From the NCBI GenBank assembly GCA_035293845.1, contig DATGMB010000324.1, forward strand, positions 1 through 64,000: DNA of 64,000 nucleotides, written 5' to 3'. Positions 40,277 through 51,956 of the stretch are shown here, one piece after another. This stretch comes from DATGMB01 sp035293845. Lineage in GTDB: Bacteria; Acidobacteriota; Terriglobia; Bryobacterales; Bryobacteraceae. The notes under the pieces were generated by a model. It was not told the origin of the DNA, did not search any database, and saw nothing but the letters and a program-made list of their open reading frames with translations. The number at the start of each line of letters is the position of its first letter. The first letter of the stretch is position 1. The translations under genes and the position numbers were made by a program.

Positions 40277-40876
40277 GTGATTCAGAGGAGTGGTCTGGTT
40301 CGAATTCTGACGGTGGCGCTGGCCGCATCCGGCGCAGCCGCCATCGCGGAACAAAAAACGCTGCAGGTCAGCGTCATTGACGGCGAAGGCGCTTTCAACG
40401 ACATCAAGCGCGGGCTCGCCCGCACGCCATCGGTCGAGGTGAAGGACGACGACGGCCATCCGGTGGCCGGCGCCAAGGTGGTCTTCCAACTGCCGGAAAT
40501 GGGCGCCGGCGGCACATTTGCCGATGGCAGCCAAACGCTGGTCGCGACGACCGACGCGCAGGGACGCGCTGCCGCGCCGGGGCTGCATCCCAACAAAGTG
40601 GAAGGGCGCTTCACGATCACGGTGACCGCGTCCTCGGACGGCCGCATCGGTCACGCCGAAGTCCACCAGTCCAACACCATGGCGGGCGGCGACCAGAGCC
40701 TCCAGCCGAACAACCACACCAAGCTGAAGATCTTCATTGCGGTCGCCGGGGCGGCGGGCGGCGTGGCCGTCGCCGCGGCGCGCGCGGGGGGAGGCTCCAA
40801 ATCCTCGAATAGCGCTTCGATCCCGACCGCCACCACGCTTTCCGTCGGCTCTCTGACGATCGGAGGTCCGCGATGA
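40277..40876 (+). CDS. Secreted Ig-like protein with C-terminal membrane segment
   Basis: A 199-residue protein. A signal peptide (ILTVALAASGAAAIA) is followed by a bacterial Ig-like (Big_1 / carboxypeptidase-regulatory type) domain: VEVKDDDGHPVAGAKVVFQLP, ATTDAQGRAAAPGLHPNKVEGRFTITVTA. A C-terminal Gly/Ala-rich hydrophobic helix (KLKIFIAVAGAAGGVAVAAARAGGGS) and a short polar tail end the chain. The GTG start has GGAGG five bases upstream. The stop overlaps the next gene (ATGA). Function unknown; it looks membrane-anchored and outward-facing. Confidence 0.72.
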   Translation: MIQRSGLVRILTVALAASGAAAIAEQKTLQVSVIDGEGAFNDIKRGLARTPSVEVKDDDGHPVAGAKVVFQLPEMGAGGTFADGSQTLVATTDAQGRAAAPGLHPNKVEGRFTITVTASSDGRIGHAEVHQSNTMAGGDQSLQPNNHTKLKIFIAVAGAAGGVAVAAARAGGGSKSSNSASIPTATTLSVGSLTIGGPR

Positions 40877-41877
40877 TGGCGCTCCCACGATTTGCCGCCC
40901 TGTGCGCCGCGGGCGTGTTGGCGGGTTGCCCGGCGCTGGCCGATGGCATCGGCGGTCCGGTCTCCGGGTTTGTGCTCGACGCGCGCGTTCATGCGCTGCG
41001 CCCCATCGACGGACTGCCCGGCGCTGCCGCGCTTGGCGCACCGCTCGCGCTGCCGTTTCCCGTCGGCATGGCCGCTGCCGTGGCGCCCCTCGATTACGCC
41101 ATCGTGACCGACGCGCGCGGCGGAGGCGCTCCGCTACTCGCGCGCGGACTGGCCGGCGGCGCGCCCTCGATTACGCCGCTCGCCGGCGCGATCGCTCCTT
41201 CGCGCATCGCCGTCGCTTCCTCCGGCGCCGCGGCCGCGCTCTATTCCGCTTCGGCCAACGCGCTGCAATACCTCTCCGGATTGCCGGCGCAGCCGCAGGC
41301 GGGCAACCCGATCGACATCAGCGCCATCGGCCCGCTGGCCGCGCTCGCGGTCGATAGCACCGGCAGCGCCGCGATTCTCGCCGCGCAGGATGGCGGGATC
41401 TACCGGCTCTCCGCGGGCGGCGCTCCGCAGTTCATCGTGCGCATTCCCGGCGCGGCCGCGGCGGCGGTGCTGCCCAACGGACGCGACGCTCTGATCGCCA
41501 CGGCGAGCGGCACGGTGGCCGCAATCCGCGATTTCGCCGGCGCGGGGACCCTGAGTACCTTCGGCGGCGCCGCAGCCGGCCTCGATTCCGCGGCGGCGAT
41601 TGCGGCCTTCGACGGCCAGACCGCGGCCGTCATCGACCGCGCCGCACGCCTGGCGCTGATCGACCTGAACACGGGCGCGCTCACCTGGGTCGAACTGGCG
41701 GCGGGAGCCGACCGTTTCGAGCCGCTCGGCGGCGGGCGCTATGCGCTCAACGGACCCGGGCCGCAGCCGCTGCTGCTGCTCGATCCGGCGCAGTCCCGCA
41801 CCGCTTACTTCGTTCCTCCGGCCCCGGGGGCAGGCCCCGCGCCGGAAAGGGGCATCGATCCGCGGAGGCGACCGTGA
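40873..41877 (+). CDS. Secreted beta-propeller-like protein, unknown function
   Basis: A 334-residue Ala/Gly-rich protein. The N-terminal signal peptide is FAALCAAGVLAGCPALADG; the Cys in LAGC could be a lipobox, though LAGC is followed by Pro. The body is a run of short strand motifs (LAALAVDSTGSAAILAAQDGGIYRLSAGG, AAVLPNGRDALIATASGTVAAIRD, LALIDLNTGALTWVEL) of the kind seen in beta-propellers. No catalytic motif is seen. It overlaps both neighbours by four bases, so the three secreted proteins are translationally coupled. Confidence 0.65.
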   Translation: MMALPRFAALCAAGVLAGCPALADGIGGPVSGFVLDARVHALRPIDGLPGAAALGAPLALPFPVGMAAAVAPLDYAIVTDARGGGAPLLARGLAGGAPSITPLAGAIAPSRIAVASSGAAAALYSASANALQYLSGLPAQPQAGNPIDISAIGPLAALAVDSTGSAAILAAQDGGIYRLSAGGAPQFIVRIPGAAAAAVLPNGRDALIATASGTVAAIRDFAGAGTLSTFGGAAAGLDSAAAIAAFDGQTAAVIDRAARLALIDLNTGALTWVELAAGADRFEPLGGGRYALNGPGPQPLLLLDPAQSRTAYFVPPAPGAGPAPERGIDPRRRP

Positions 41878-44006
41878 CGCGCCGCGCAGTAGTCTTGACC
41901 GCCGTCCTCTTCGGGGTGGCGGCCGCCGCACAGGCGCAGAATTTCACCTACCAGTACCGTACCTCGGCGAACTCGACGCTGACGACGGTGACTTCGGGCT
42001 CCGACATCACGGCGCCGCCTACGGGCCTGGGGCTTACGAGCACGGTCACGCTGGTCATCACGAACTCCGGTACAGGCACCTGGACGCTCACCCAGGACAC
42101 GATCAGCGGCGCCGCCTACAAGATCACGCAGGACCCGGCTGGAACCGCCATTCCGCCGGGTTCGGCCACCACCCTCACCTTCAGCTTCACGCCGGCCACC
42201 ACCGGCGCGAACAGCGGGGCACTCTCGTTTGTCCTGACCGCGAACGGCCAAAGCGTTCCGCAGAATTTTCTTCTGACCGGCACCGGCCAGCAGCCGAACT
42301 TTATCACCAGCTACATCCTGCAACCCAACGGCAACCAGGTCGCCATCTCGAGCGGCGGCACGATCACGTTCCCCGCCACCAATACCAACAGCACGGCCAC
42401 CGCGAGCTTCATCATCGCCAATAACGGTACGGGGCCGGGCGTGGTCAACAGCGTGACCGCCAGCGGGGCGGCATTTCTGATCTCCGGGCTGACGCTGCTG
42501 CCCGCGACCGTGCAGCCGAACAGCAACATCACCTTCACGATTTCGTTCACGCCCACCGCCCGCGGCGCCGCTTCGGGCACCTTGACGATCGCGTTCGCCG
42601 GATCAGCCCCGATCACCATCAACCTGGCCGGCACGGGCACCGGAGCGAGCCTGACCTACACCGCCACGCTCGGCTCGCAATCCTCGCCGCTGGCTGCCGG
42701 AGCGACGCTGACGCTGCCCGCGACCAATCTCGGGGCCAGCTATACCGCCGCGATCACCGTCATCAACTCGGGCGACGCCAACGCCACCGTCGGCGGCCTC
42801 TCCGTGGTGGGCGCGGGCTTCTCGATCGCCAACGCGCCGCCCACGCCTGCGACTCTCGTTCCCGGCGGCAGCCTGGTGTTCAACCTGGTCTTCCAGCCCC
42901 AGGCGGCCGGGCCGGCCACCGGCACGCTGCTGATCGGCAGCGTCTCGTTTCCGCTGAGCGGCACCGGCGTGGGCGCCAGCCTGCAGTACGCCAGCGTGAT
43001 CGGCCCGGCGACCACACCGCTGGCCAATAGCGGCACCGTGGTCTTTCCGAACACGAACGTGGGCTCCACCACCACCATCGCGATCCAGATCACCAACACC
43101 GGCAACGCCACCGCGACCATCAGCGGAATCAGCGTGTCCGGCACGGGTTTCAGCCTGCCGGGGCTTCCGCAGTTGCCCCTCACGATCAAGGCCGGCGCCA
43201 GCGTGCAGTTCAACGTGGCCTTCCAGGCCACCAGCACGGCGGCGGTTACGGGCACGCTGCAGATCGATTCCTTCGCCGTCAACCTGCGGGGCAACGGCAA
43301 TCCTCCGCCGGCGGTCAGCGCCGTATCGTTCAGCAATCTGCCCGCCACCGCCAATCCGCTCGATCAGCCCTCGGTCGGCCTCACGCTGGCGCAGCCGTAT
43401 CCGATGGATCTCAGCGGCACCCTTACCCTGACCTTCGCCTCCGGCTCCTTCGCGGACGACCCGAATATCCAGTTTTCGACGGGCGGGCGCACGGTCAACT
43501 TCACCATTCCGGCCAACACGACCACCGCGCTCTTCAACGGCTCGAACAAGGTGCAGTTCCAGGCCGGCACGGTGGCCGGCACCATCACGTTCACGGCCAG
43601 CCTCTCGGTGGCCTCGGTGCCGGTAACGCCCAATCCGGCGCCCAGCGCGCAGGTCGTGATCAACCCCGCCGCGCCGGTACTCCGCACCGTGCAGATCGGC
43701 ACGACCACGGCCACGAGCTTCGAAGTGCTCATCACCGGGCTCTCGACGGCGCGCGACGTCTCGCAGATTACGCTGCAGTTCACGCCCGCGCCCAACGCCA
43801 ACCTGCAGACCACCACCCTCACGATCAATAGCGAGGCGTCCTTCAGCACCTGGTACCAGAGCCAGACCGGCATCAGCTTCGGCAGCCAGTTCACGGCGTC
43901 GGTGATCGTCAACGTCAGCGGCGCGGCCAACGCGGTGCAGTCCGTTTCCGTGACGGCGGCCAATTCCCACGGCACCTCGAATGCCGTAAGCGTCAACCTC
44001 CAATAG
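41874..44006 (+). CDS. Secreted multi-domain ASH/choice-of-anchor-D protein
   Basis: A 710-residue Thr/Ser/Ala-rich protein with a signal peptide (RRAVVLTAVLFGVAAAAQAQ). About four tandem Ig-like domains of about 100-120 residues follow, each with the pattern FPxTNxxxTxTxxIxxxNxGxxxxxVxxxxxxGxxF and FxPxxxGxxxGTLxI. This is the ASH/'choice-of-anchor D' type of beta-sandwich. The C-terminal 250 residues form two further beta domains (PMDLSGTLTLTF..., VLRTVQIGTTTATSFEVLITGL). It is probably a surface or periplasmic structural protein. The GTG start overlaps the previous stop (GTGA). Confidence 0.78.
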   Translation: MTRRAVVLTAVLFGVAAAAQAQNFTYQYRTSANSTLTTVTSGSDITAPPTGLGLTSTVTLVITNSGTGTWTLTQDTISGAAYKITQDPAGTAIPPGSATTLTFSFTPATTGANSGALSFVLTANGQSVPQNFLLTGTGQQPNFITSYILQPNGNQVAISSGGTITFPATNTNSTATASFIIANNGTGPGVVNSVTASGAAFLISGLTLLPATVQPNSNITFTISFTPTARGAASGTLTIAFAGSAPITINLAGTGTGASLTYTATLGSQSSPLAAGATLTLPATNLGASYTAAITVINSGDANATVGGLSVVGAGFSIANAPPTPATLVPGGSLVFNLVFQPQAAGPATGTLLIGSVSFPLSGTGVGASLQYASVIGPATTPLANSGTVVFPNTNVGSTTTIAIQITNTGNATATISGISVSGTGFSLPGLPQLPLTIKAGASVQFNVAFQATSTAAVTGTLQIDSFAVNLRGNGNPPPAVSAVSFSNLPATANPLDQPSVGLTLAQPYPMDLSGTLTLTFASGSFADDPNIQFSTGGRTVNFTIPANTTTALFNGSNKVQFQAGTVAGTITFTASLSVASVPVTPNPAPSAQVVINPAAPVLRTVQIGTTTATSFEVLITGLSTARDVSQITLQFTPAPNANLQTTTLTINSEASFSTWYQSQTGISFGSQFTASVIVNVSGAANAVQSVSVTAANSHGTSNAVSVNLQ

Positions 44007-44024
44007 CCAGCAGAAGATTCGCCT

Positions 44025-44948
44025 ATGCGCAGTGTATTCCTCATGGCGGCCCTGTTATGGCCCGCGCTCGCCGCGGATTTGCCGCGCGGCACCATCGGTC
44101 CGGACGATACCGTCACCATCACGGCCCTCAACGTCGAGGAGATCAGCAAAGCATGGCGCGTGGGGCCTTCGGGCGAGCTGAATCTGCCGATGATCGGCCG
44201 CCTGAAGGCAGCGGGCCTCACGGCCGATCAGCTCGAAGCGGAGATCGCCACCCGCCTCAAAAAGTTTGTCGTCGACCCGCAGGTCACGGTGTTCGTCTCC
44301 GATTTCAAGAGCCATCCCGTGACGGTGTCCGGCGCCGTGGAAAGACCCGGCGTCCTGCAGCTCGAAAAACCGACTCCCCTGTTCGCCGTGCTCGCGCAAG
44401 CCGGCGGCGTCAAGGACGCCGGGCCCACCGTCACGCTCACCCGTCCCATCGAGAACGGGCCGATTCCGGTGGCCGGCGCGCGCGATAGCAAGGATGGCAA
44501 GTACAGTATCCTCGAGCTGCCGGTCGAAGCGGTGCTCCGCGGCAACGGCGAGGATGCCAACGTGGAAGTGCGGCCGTTCGATTCGATCACGGTCTCCACG
44601 GTGAAACGCCCGCGGCTGGTCTACATGGCGGGCGAATTCAACAAGCCCGGCGCGATCGAGCTCGACACCATGGACACCGTTTCGCTCTCCAAAGCCATCG
44701 CGCTGGCCGGCGGCATCACGCATGTCGCCAAGCCGGGCCGGACCTTGATCCGGCACATCGGCGCCAATGGCCAGGAAACGGCGGTTGCGTTCGTCGATAT
44801 CCGCAAAATCCTGGATGGCAAAGCGAAAGATCTGGTTTTGTCGGACGGCGATGTGGTCATCGTGCCGTCCAGCTCCCTTTCGACTTATATACAGGCGATG
44901 GGCACCACAGCCATCACATCCAGCGTAATGATTCTGGCACGCCTGTAA
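44025..44948 (+). CDS. Polysaccharide export protein (Wza-like, SLBB)
   Basis: A 307-residue outer-membrane export protein. A signal peptide (VFLMAALLWPALAA) is followed by a Poly_export domain (IGPDDTVTITALNVEEISKAWRVGPSGELNLPMIG). Two SLBB domains come next (HPVTVSGAVERPGVLQLEKPTPLFAVLAQAGGV; RLVYMAGEFNKPGAIELDTMDTVSLSKAIALAGG). The mature N terminus has no lipobox Cys, unlike E. coli Wza. It should form the outer channel with the adjacent Wzc-like protein. Confidence 0.9.
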   Translation: MRSVFLMAALLWPALAADLPRGTIGPDDTVTITALNVEEISKAWRVGPSGELNLPMIGRLKAAGLTADQLEAEIATRLKKFVVDPQVTVFVSDFKSHPVTVSGAVERPGVLQLEKPTPLFAVLAQAGGVKDAGPTVTLTRPIENGPIPVAGARDSKDGKYSILELPVEAVLRGNGEDANVEVRPFDSITVSTVKRPRLVYMAGEFNKPGAIELDTMDTVSLSKAIALAGGITHVAKPGRTLIRHIGANGQETAVAFVDIRKILDGKAKDLVLSDGDVVIVPSSSLSTYIQAMGTTAITSSVMILARL

Positions 44949-44961
44949 CGGAGGAACCCCA

Positions 44962-47238
44962 GTGGCCAGCAGTCCCCAATCTTCGGAATATTCCAGAGAG
45001 CTTGTCGTGCGCCCGGAGGTGCAGTCGCGGGCGCCCGGACTCGCTTATCTGGAGCCCTTGCAACCTTTGCCGCAGCAGGAGGAGGACGCCGGCGGGCTGC
45101 CGGCCTTGTGGCAGATTCTGCGCGCGCACCGTCTGCTGATCCTGCTGGGGGGCGTGATCTGCGGCGCCGCGGGCCTCGGTCTCAGCATGATCGAAACCCC
45201 GGTCTACGAGGCCCACACCACGCTGGTGTTCCAAAGCAATAAAGCGGATGCCGCCGGCCTCGGCGACAATCCGGATGCCGGGCTCACGCCCGAATCCTAT
45301 CTCGCCACGCAGGTGCGCGAATTGAAGAGCCTCACGCTGGCCCGGCGCGTCCTCGAAAAGCTCAAAAAGGAAAACGTCGCGGCGTACGCGCCGCCCGATC
45401 TGATCACCAAGGTGCGCGCGCTGGTGCACCTGCCCGCGCCGGGTTCGGCCAAAGCGCCGCCGCCGCACTTTCCGCCCGTGGATGTGCAGGTGAAGGTGCT
45501 GGACATCAGCCGGCTCGTCGAAATCGATTGCGCTTCGCCCGATCCGCAGTTCGCCGCCACGTACGCCAACACTCTGGCGCAGGAGTACATCGATTACAGC
45601 ATGGAATCGGTGTGGCTCTCCGCGCAGCGCACCTCCGACTGGCTCACGCGCCAGCTCCAGGACATGCGCACCAAGCTCGAGCAATCGGAAAACCAGCTCC
45701 AGGCCTACACGCGGCAGGCCGGCCTCATCTTCACCGGCAGCAACAACAATGTCGATGACGACCGGCTGCGGCAGATCGAAACCGAGCTGGCGCAGGCGCA
45801 GGCGGACCGCATCTCGAAGCAATCGGCCTACGAAATCGCCTCGACCACGCCCGCCGAATCGCTGCCGCAGGTGCTCGATAACGGCCGCCTCAGCGACTAT
45901 CAGTCCAAGCTCGCCGACCTGCGCCGCCAGTACGCCGAACAAAGCGCGATCTACACGCCCGCCCACTACAAAGTCCGCGAGCTGCAGGCGCAGATCACGG
46001 ACTTGGAAAACACTCTGCGGCGCGAGCGCACGAATATCGTCAACCGCATCCAGAGCGATTACCAGGCCGCGTTGAAGCGCGAGCGGATGCTGCAGGCCGC
46101 CTACACCTCGCAAATGCAGCGCGTCACCGAGCAATCGCAAAAGTCCATCTATTACGGCATCCTCAAGCGCGAGGTGGAGACCAACCAGCAGGTCTACGAG
46201 CAATTGCTGCAGAAGGCCAAGCAGGTGGGCGTGACCGGCGCGGTGCAGCCGACCAACGTGCGCGTGCTGGACGCGGCCGAAGTCCCGCTCAAACCATCCC
46301 AGCCGAACCCCGCGCGCAACTCTGCGATCGGCTTCGTCAGCGGGCTGGCGCTGGCGTTCGGTTTCGTGTTCGCCGGCGAATTCGTCAACCGCAGCCTGCG
46401 CACGCCGGGCGAGAGCGCGTTCCATCTCCGCGTGCCGGAGCTGGGCGTGATTCCGAACAAAACGGCCGTGCAGGATCAGGTGCTGCTTCCCAACATCCTG
46501 CCGGTGAAAGCCGAGCCTGACGCGCCCACCAAGCTGGAGCTGGTCACGTGGCAGGACCGGCCTTCCCTGCTCGCCGAAGCCTACCGCAACGCCCTGACCT
46601 CGATTCTCGCCGCCAACGCCAAGGGGCGGCCCAAGGTGATCCTGATCACCAGCCCGGGCCACGGCGAAGGCAAGAGCAGCACGGTGAGCAACCTCGGCAT
46701 CGCGCTCGCCGAGATCAACCAGCGCGTGCTGCTGGTGGACGCGGACCTGCGCAAGCCGCGCCTGCACGACATTTTCAACCTGCCGAACTCCTGGGGCCTC
46801 ACCGACCTGCTGCGCGAGAAATCCTCGCTGCGCGATTGCCCGCTCGAGGCGATGGCGCGCAAGAGCGAAGTGGACGGCCTCTACGTCCTGCCGAGCGGCC
46901 CCGGCACGGTCAGCATCACCAGCCTGCTGTATTCCACCCGCATGGCCGAGCTTGTCGATCGAGTCCGCCGCGATTTCGACATCACCATCATCGACACGCC
47001 GCCGATGTCCTACCTCTCCGACGCGCGCGTGCTGGGCCGGCTGGCCGACGCCGCGATTCTGGTGATCCGCGCCGCGCGCACCACGCGCGACGAAGCGCGA
47101 GCCGCCAAGCAGCGCCTGGTCGATGACGGCATCCGTGTGCTGGGCACCATCCTCAACGCGTGGGAGCCCAAAGGCAAAGCCCGCTACGGCTACGGCTATA
47201 GCGACGGGTACTACGGATACCGGCGGCACCGATCGTAG
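44962..47238 (+). CDS. Wzc-like polysaccharide co-polymerase with tyrosine kinase domain
   Basis: A 758-residue inner-membrane protein. The N-terminal Wzz domain has a helix RLLILLGGVICGAAGLGLSM. A long periplasmic coiled coil with a GNVR-like part precedes the second helix (NSAIGFVSGLALAFGFVFAG). The cytoplasmic BY-kinase has Walker A TSPGHGEGKSS, Walker A' LLVDADLRKPRLH and Walker B ITIIDTPP. The C terminus is a Tyr cluster (RYGYGYSDGYYGYRRHRS), the autophosphorylation tail. It controls chain length and export. The GTG start has GGAGG seven bases upstream. Confidence 0.93.
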   Translation: MASSPQSSEYSRELVVRPEVQSRAPGLAYLEPLQPLPQQEEDAGGLPALWQILRAHRLLILLGGVICGAAGLGLSMIETPVYEAHTTLVFQSNKADAAGLGDNPDAGLTPESYLATQVRELKSLTLARRVLEKLKKENVAAYAPPDLITKVRALVHLPAPGSAKAPPPHFPPVDVQVKVLDISRLVEIDCASPDPQFAATYANTLAQEYIDYSMESVWLSAQRTSDWLTRQLQDMRTKLEQSENQLQAYTRQAGLIFTGSNNNVDDDRLRQIETELAQAQADRISKQSAYEIASTTPAESLPQVLDNGRLSDYQSKLADLRRQYAEQSAIYTPAHYKVRELQAQITDLENTLRRERTNIVNRIQSDYQAALKRERMLQAAYTSQMQRVTEQSQKSIYYGILKREVETNQQVYEQLLQKAKQVGVTGAVQPTNVRVLDAAEVPLKPSQPNPARNSAIGFVSGLALAFGFVFAGEFVNRSLRTPGESAFHLRVPELGVIPNKTAVQDQVLLPNILPVKAEPDAPTKLELVTWQDRPSLLAEAYRNALTSILAANAKGRPKVILITSPGHGEGKSSTVSNLGIALAEINQRVLLVDADLRKPRLHDIFNLPNSWGLTDLLREKSSLRDCPLEAMARKSEVDGLYVLPSGPGTVSITSLLYSTRMAELVDRVRRDFDITIIDTPPMSYLSDARVLGRLADAAILVIRAARTTRDEARAAKQRLVDDGIRVLGTILNAWEPKGKARYGYGYSDGYYGYRRHRS

Positions 47239-47240
47239 CC

Positions 47241-47867
47241 ATGCGGCGTCTGTTCGATATCCTGGCCGCGCTGCTGCTCCTCGTGCTCGCGGCGCCCCTG
47301 ATGGCGGCGATTGCGCTCGCGGTCAAGCTGCAGGATGGCGGCCCGGTGCTGTTCCGGCAGGAGCGCATCGGCCGCCTCGGCAAGCCCTTCACGCTCCTCA
47401 AATTCCGCTCCATGACGATGAGCCGGCCGGGCGCAGCCATCACGGCGAGCGGCGACCGCCGCGTGACGCCGCTCGGCCGCGTGCTCCGCGCCTACAAGCT
47501 GGATGAGCTGCCGCAGCTCTGGACCGTGCTGCGCGGCGAGATGAGCCTGATCGGCCCGCGCCCCGAGGTGCCCTGTTTCGTCAACGCCGGCGACCCCGTC
47601 TGGCAGGCGGTGCATCGCGTGCGGCCCGGCATCACCGATCTCGCCACGCTGGTCTATCGCGATGAAGAGCGCATCCTGGCCGGTTATGACGATCCGGAGC
47701 GCGCGTATCGTGAAGCCGTGCTGCCGGCCAAGCTGGCCCTCAACCTGCAATATATCGAACGGCGATCGGCATCGCGCGATCTCAAGCTGCTGGCCCTCAC
47801 GGTCCGCTACAGCTTCATTCCCAGGGGCTTCGATCCGGAGCGCGTCCGCGAGGCAATTTTAAGTTGA
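47241..47867 (+). CDS. Initiating sugar-phosphate transferase (PglC/WcaJ-type)
   Basis: A 208-residue monotopic phosphoglycosyl transferase. An N-terminal re-entrant hydrophobic helix (DILAALLLLVLAAPLMAAIALAV) is followed by LFRQERIGRLGKPFTLLKFRSM, the catalytic Asp-Glu pair in YKLDELPQLW, and LIGPRPEVP. It places a sugar phosphate (often a diamino or N-acetylated sugar) on undecaprenyl phosphate to start glycan synthesis. The short, PglC-like length fits the presence of a PglF-type dehydratase and aminotransferase next door. Confidence 0.92.
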   Translation: MRRLFDILAALLLLVLAAPLMAAIALAVKLQDGGPVLFRQERIGRLGKPFTLLKFRSMTMSRPGAAITASGDRRVTPLGRVLRAYKLDELPQLWTVLRGEMSLIGPRPEVPCFVNAGDPVWQAVHRVRPGITDLATLVYRDEERILAGYDDPERAYREAVLPAKLALNLQYIERRSASRDLKLLALTVRYSFIPRGFDPERVREAILS

Positions 47868-47870
47868 TCC

Positions 47871-49094
47871 ATGTCTGACCGCACCTTCATCCCCTTTCAC
47901 GTCCCCTCGATCGGCGAGGAGGAAATTGCCGAAGTCGCAGCCACACTGCGGTCCGGCTGGCTGACCAGCGGCGAGCGCACCGCACGCTTCGAACGCGATT
48001 TCCGCGCGTACACCGGCGCGCGCCACGCGCTGGCTGTGAATTCATGCACGGCCGGCCTGCACCTGGCGCTGGCCGCCGCGGGCATCGGTCCCGGTGACGA
48101 AGTCATCACCACGCCGCTCACGTTCTGCGCGACCGTGAACACCATCCTGCACGTGGGCGCCACGCCGGTCCTCGCGGATGTGCTGCCGGACGGCAATCTC
48201 GACCCCGCCTCCGCCGCCGAGCGCATCACGCCGCGTACGCGCGCCATCATTCCCGTGCACTTGGGCGGCATGCCCTGCCGCATGGATGCCATCTGGGATC
48301 TCGCGCGGCGTCACAGCCTCAAAGTGATCGAAGATGCGGCCCACGCCGTCGACGCTCTCTACCGCGGCATGGCGCCGGGCGCGCCTTCCACCTCCGGCCG
48401 CGCGAGCGATGCCGTGGCCTTCAGCTTCTACGCCACCAAGAACATCACCACCGGCGAAGGCGGCATGGTCACCACCAACGATGCCGCGCTGGCGGACCGC
48501 ATGCGCGTGCTCTGCCTGCATGGCATCAGCAAGGACGCCTGGAACCGCTACAGCGAAAAGGGAAGCTGGTATTACGAGGTCACCGAGCCGGGCTTCAAAT
48601 ACAATCTCAGCGACGTGCAGTCCGCCATCGGCATCCATCAGCTCGAAAAGATCGAGCGGTTCCACGCCCTGCGGACCGCATACGCCGGCATCTATACCCG
48701 GCGCCTGGCCGCAATCGGGGAAGTCGAAACGCCGCCGCAGTGCAGCTATGGACGCCATGCGTGGCACCTCTATCAGCTCCGGCTGAATCTCGACCGGCTG
48801 GAGATCGGGCGCGACCGCTTCATCGAGGAATTGCGCGCGCGCGGCATCGGAACCAGCGTCCATTTCATTCCGATTCCGCTGCACCCGTTCTTTGCGCCCT
48901 GGGCGCGCCTGGAGCAGAATCAGTGCCCGCGGGCTATAGCCCTTTACGAGCGGCTCATTTCGCTGCCGCTGTATCCCTCGCTCACCATGGAACAGATCCA
49001 TTACGTGACCGATAGCATCGCGGAGATCGCGGCGCGGCACGCCCGCCGCCAGACGATCACGGCCGGGATGAGCCTCCCTGGCGCCGAAGCGTAA
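47871..49094 (+). CDS. DegT/DnrJ/EryC1-family sugar aminotransferase
   Basis: A 407-residue PLP-dependent aminotransferase of the ArnB/PglE/PseC class. The PLP Lys is K190 in AFSFYATKNITTGEGGM. Other motifs are GWLTSGERTARFE, DEVITTPLTFCATVNTILH, IPVHLGGMPCRMDAI and VIEDAAHAVDA. It should aminate the 4-keto sugar made by the neighbouring dehydratase, giving a 4-amino-4,6-dideoxy sugar. It starts four bases after the transferase gene. Confidence 0.92.
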   Translation: MSDRTFIPFHVPSIGEEEIAEVAATLRSGWLTSGERTARFERDFRAYTGARHALAVNSCTAGLHLALAAAGIGPGDEVITTPLTFCATVNTILHVGATPVLADVLPDGNLDPASAAERITPRTRAIIPVHLGGMPCRMDAIWDLARRHSLKVIEDAAHAVDALYRGMAPGAPSTSGRASDAVAFSFYATKNITTGEGGMVTTNDAALADRMRVLCLHGISKDAWNRYSEKGSWYYEVTEPGFKYNLSDVQSAIGIHQLEKIERFHALRTAYAGIYTRRLAAIGEVETPPQCSYGRHAWHLYQLRLNLDRLEIGRDRFIEELRARGIGTSVHFIPIPLHPFFAPWARLEQNQCPRAIALYERLISLPLYPSLTMEQIHYVTDSIAEIAARHARRQTITAGMSLPGAEA

Positions 49095-49122
49095 ATCATC
49101 GGGCCCGCGGCCCGGAACGTCC

Positions 49123-51045
<1,923 letters not shown>

Positions 51046-51077
51046 TCGCGCCCGCTGATTTTCTCCCGTTCGCTCTT

Positions 51078-51945
<868 letters not shown>

Positions 51946-51956
<11 letters not shown>

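Noticed and set aside
42603..44003. 466-residue minus-strand frame opposite the ASH-domain gene
   Set aside because: Low-complexity Arg/Gly/Glu composition with no motif; it mirrors the repetitive plus-strand gene.
44914..47229. 771-residue minus-strand frame opposite the Wzc-like gene
   Set aside because: Composition is that of an antisense shadow; the plus-strand frame has complete kinase motifs and a ribosome binding site.
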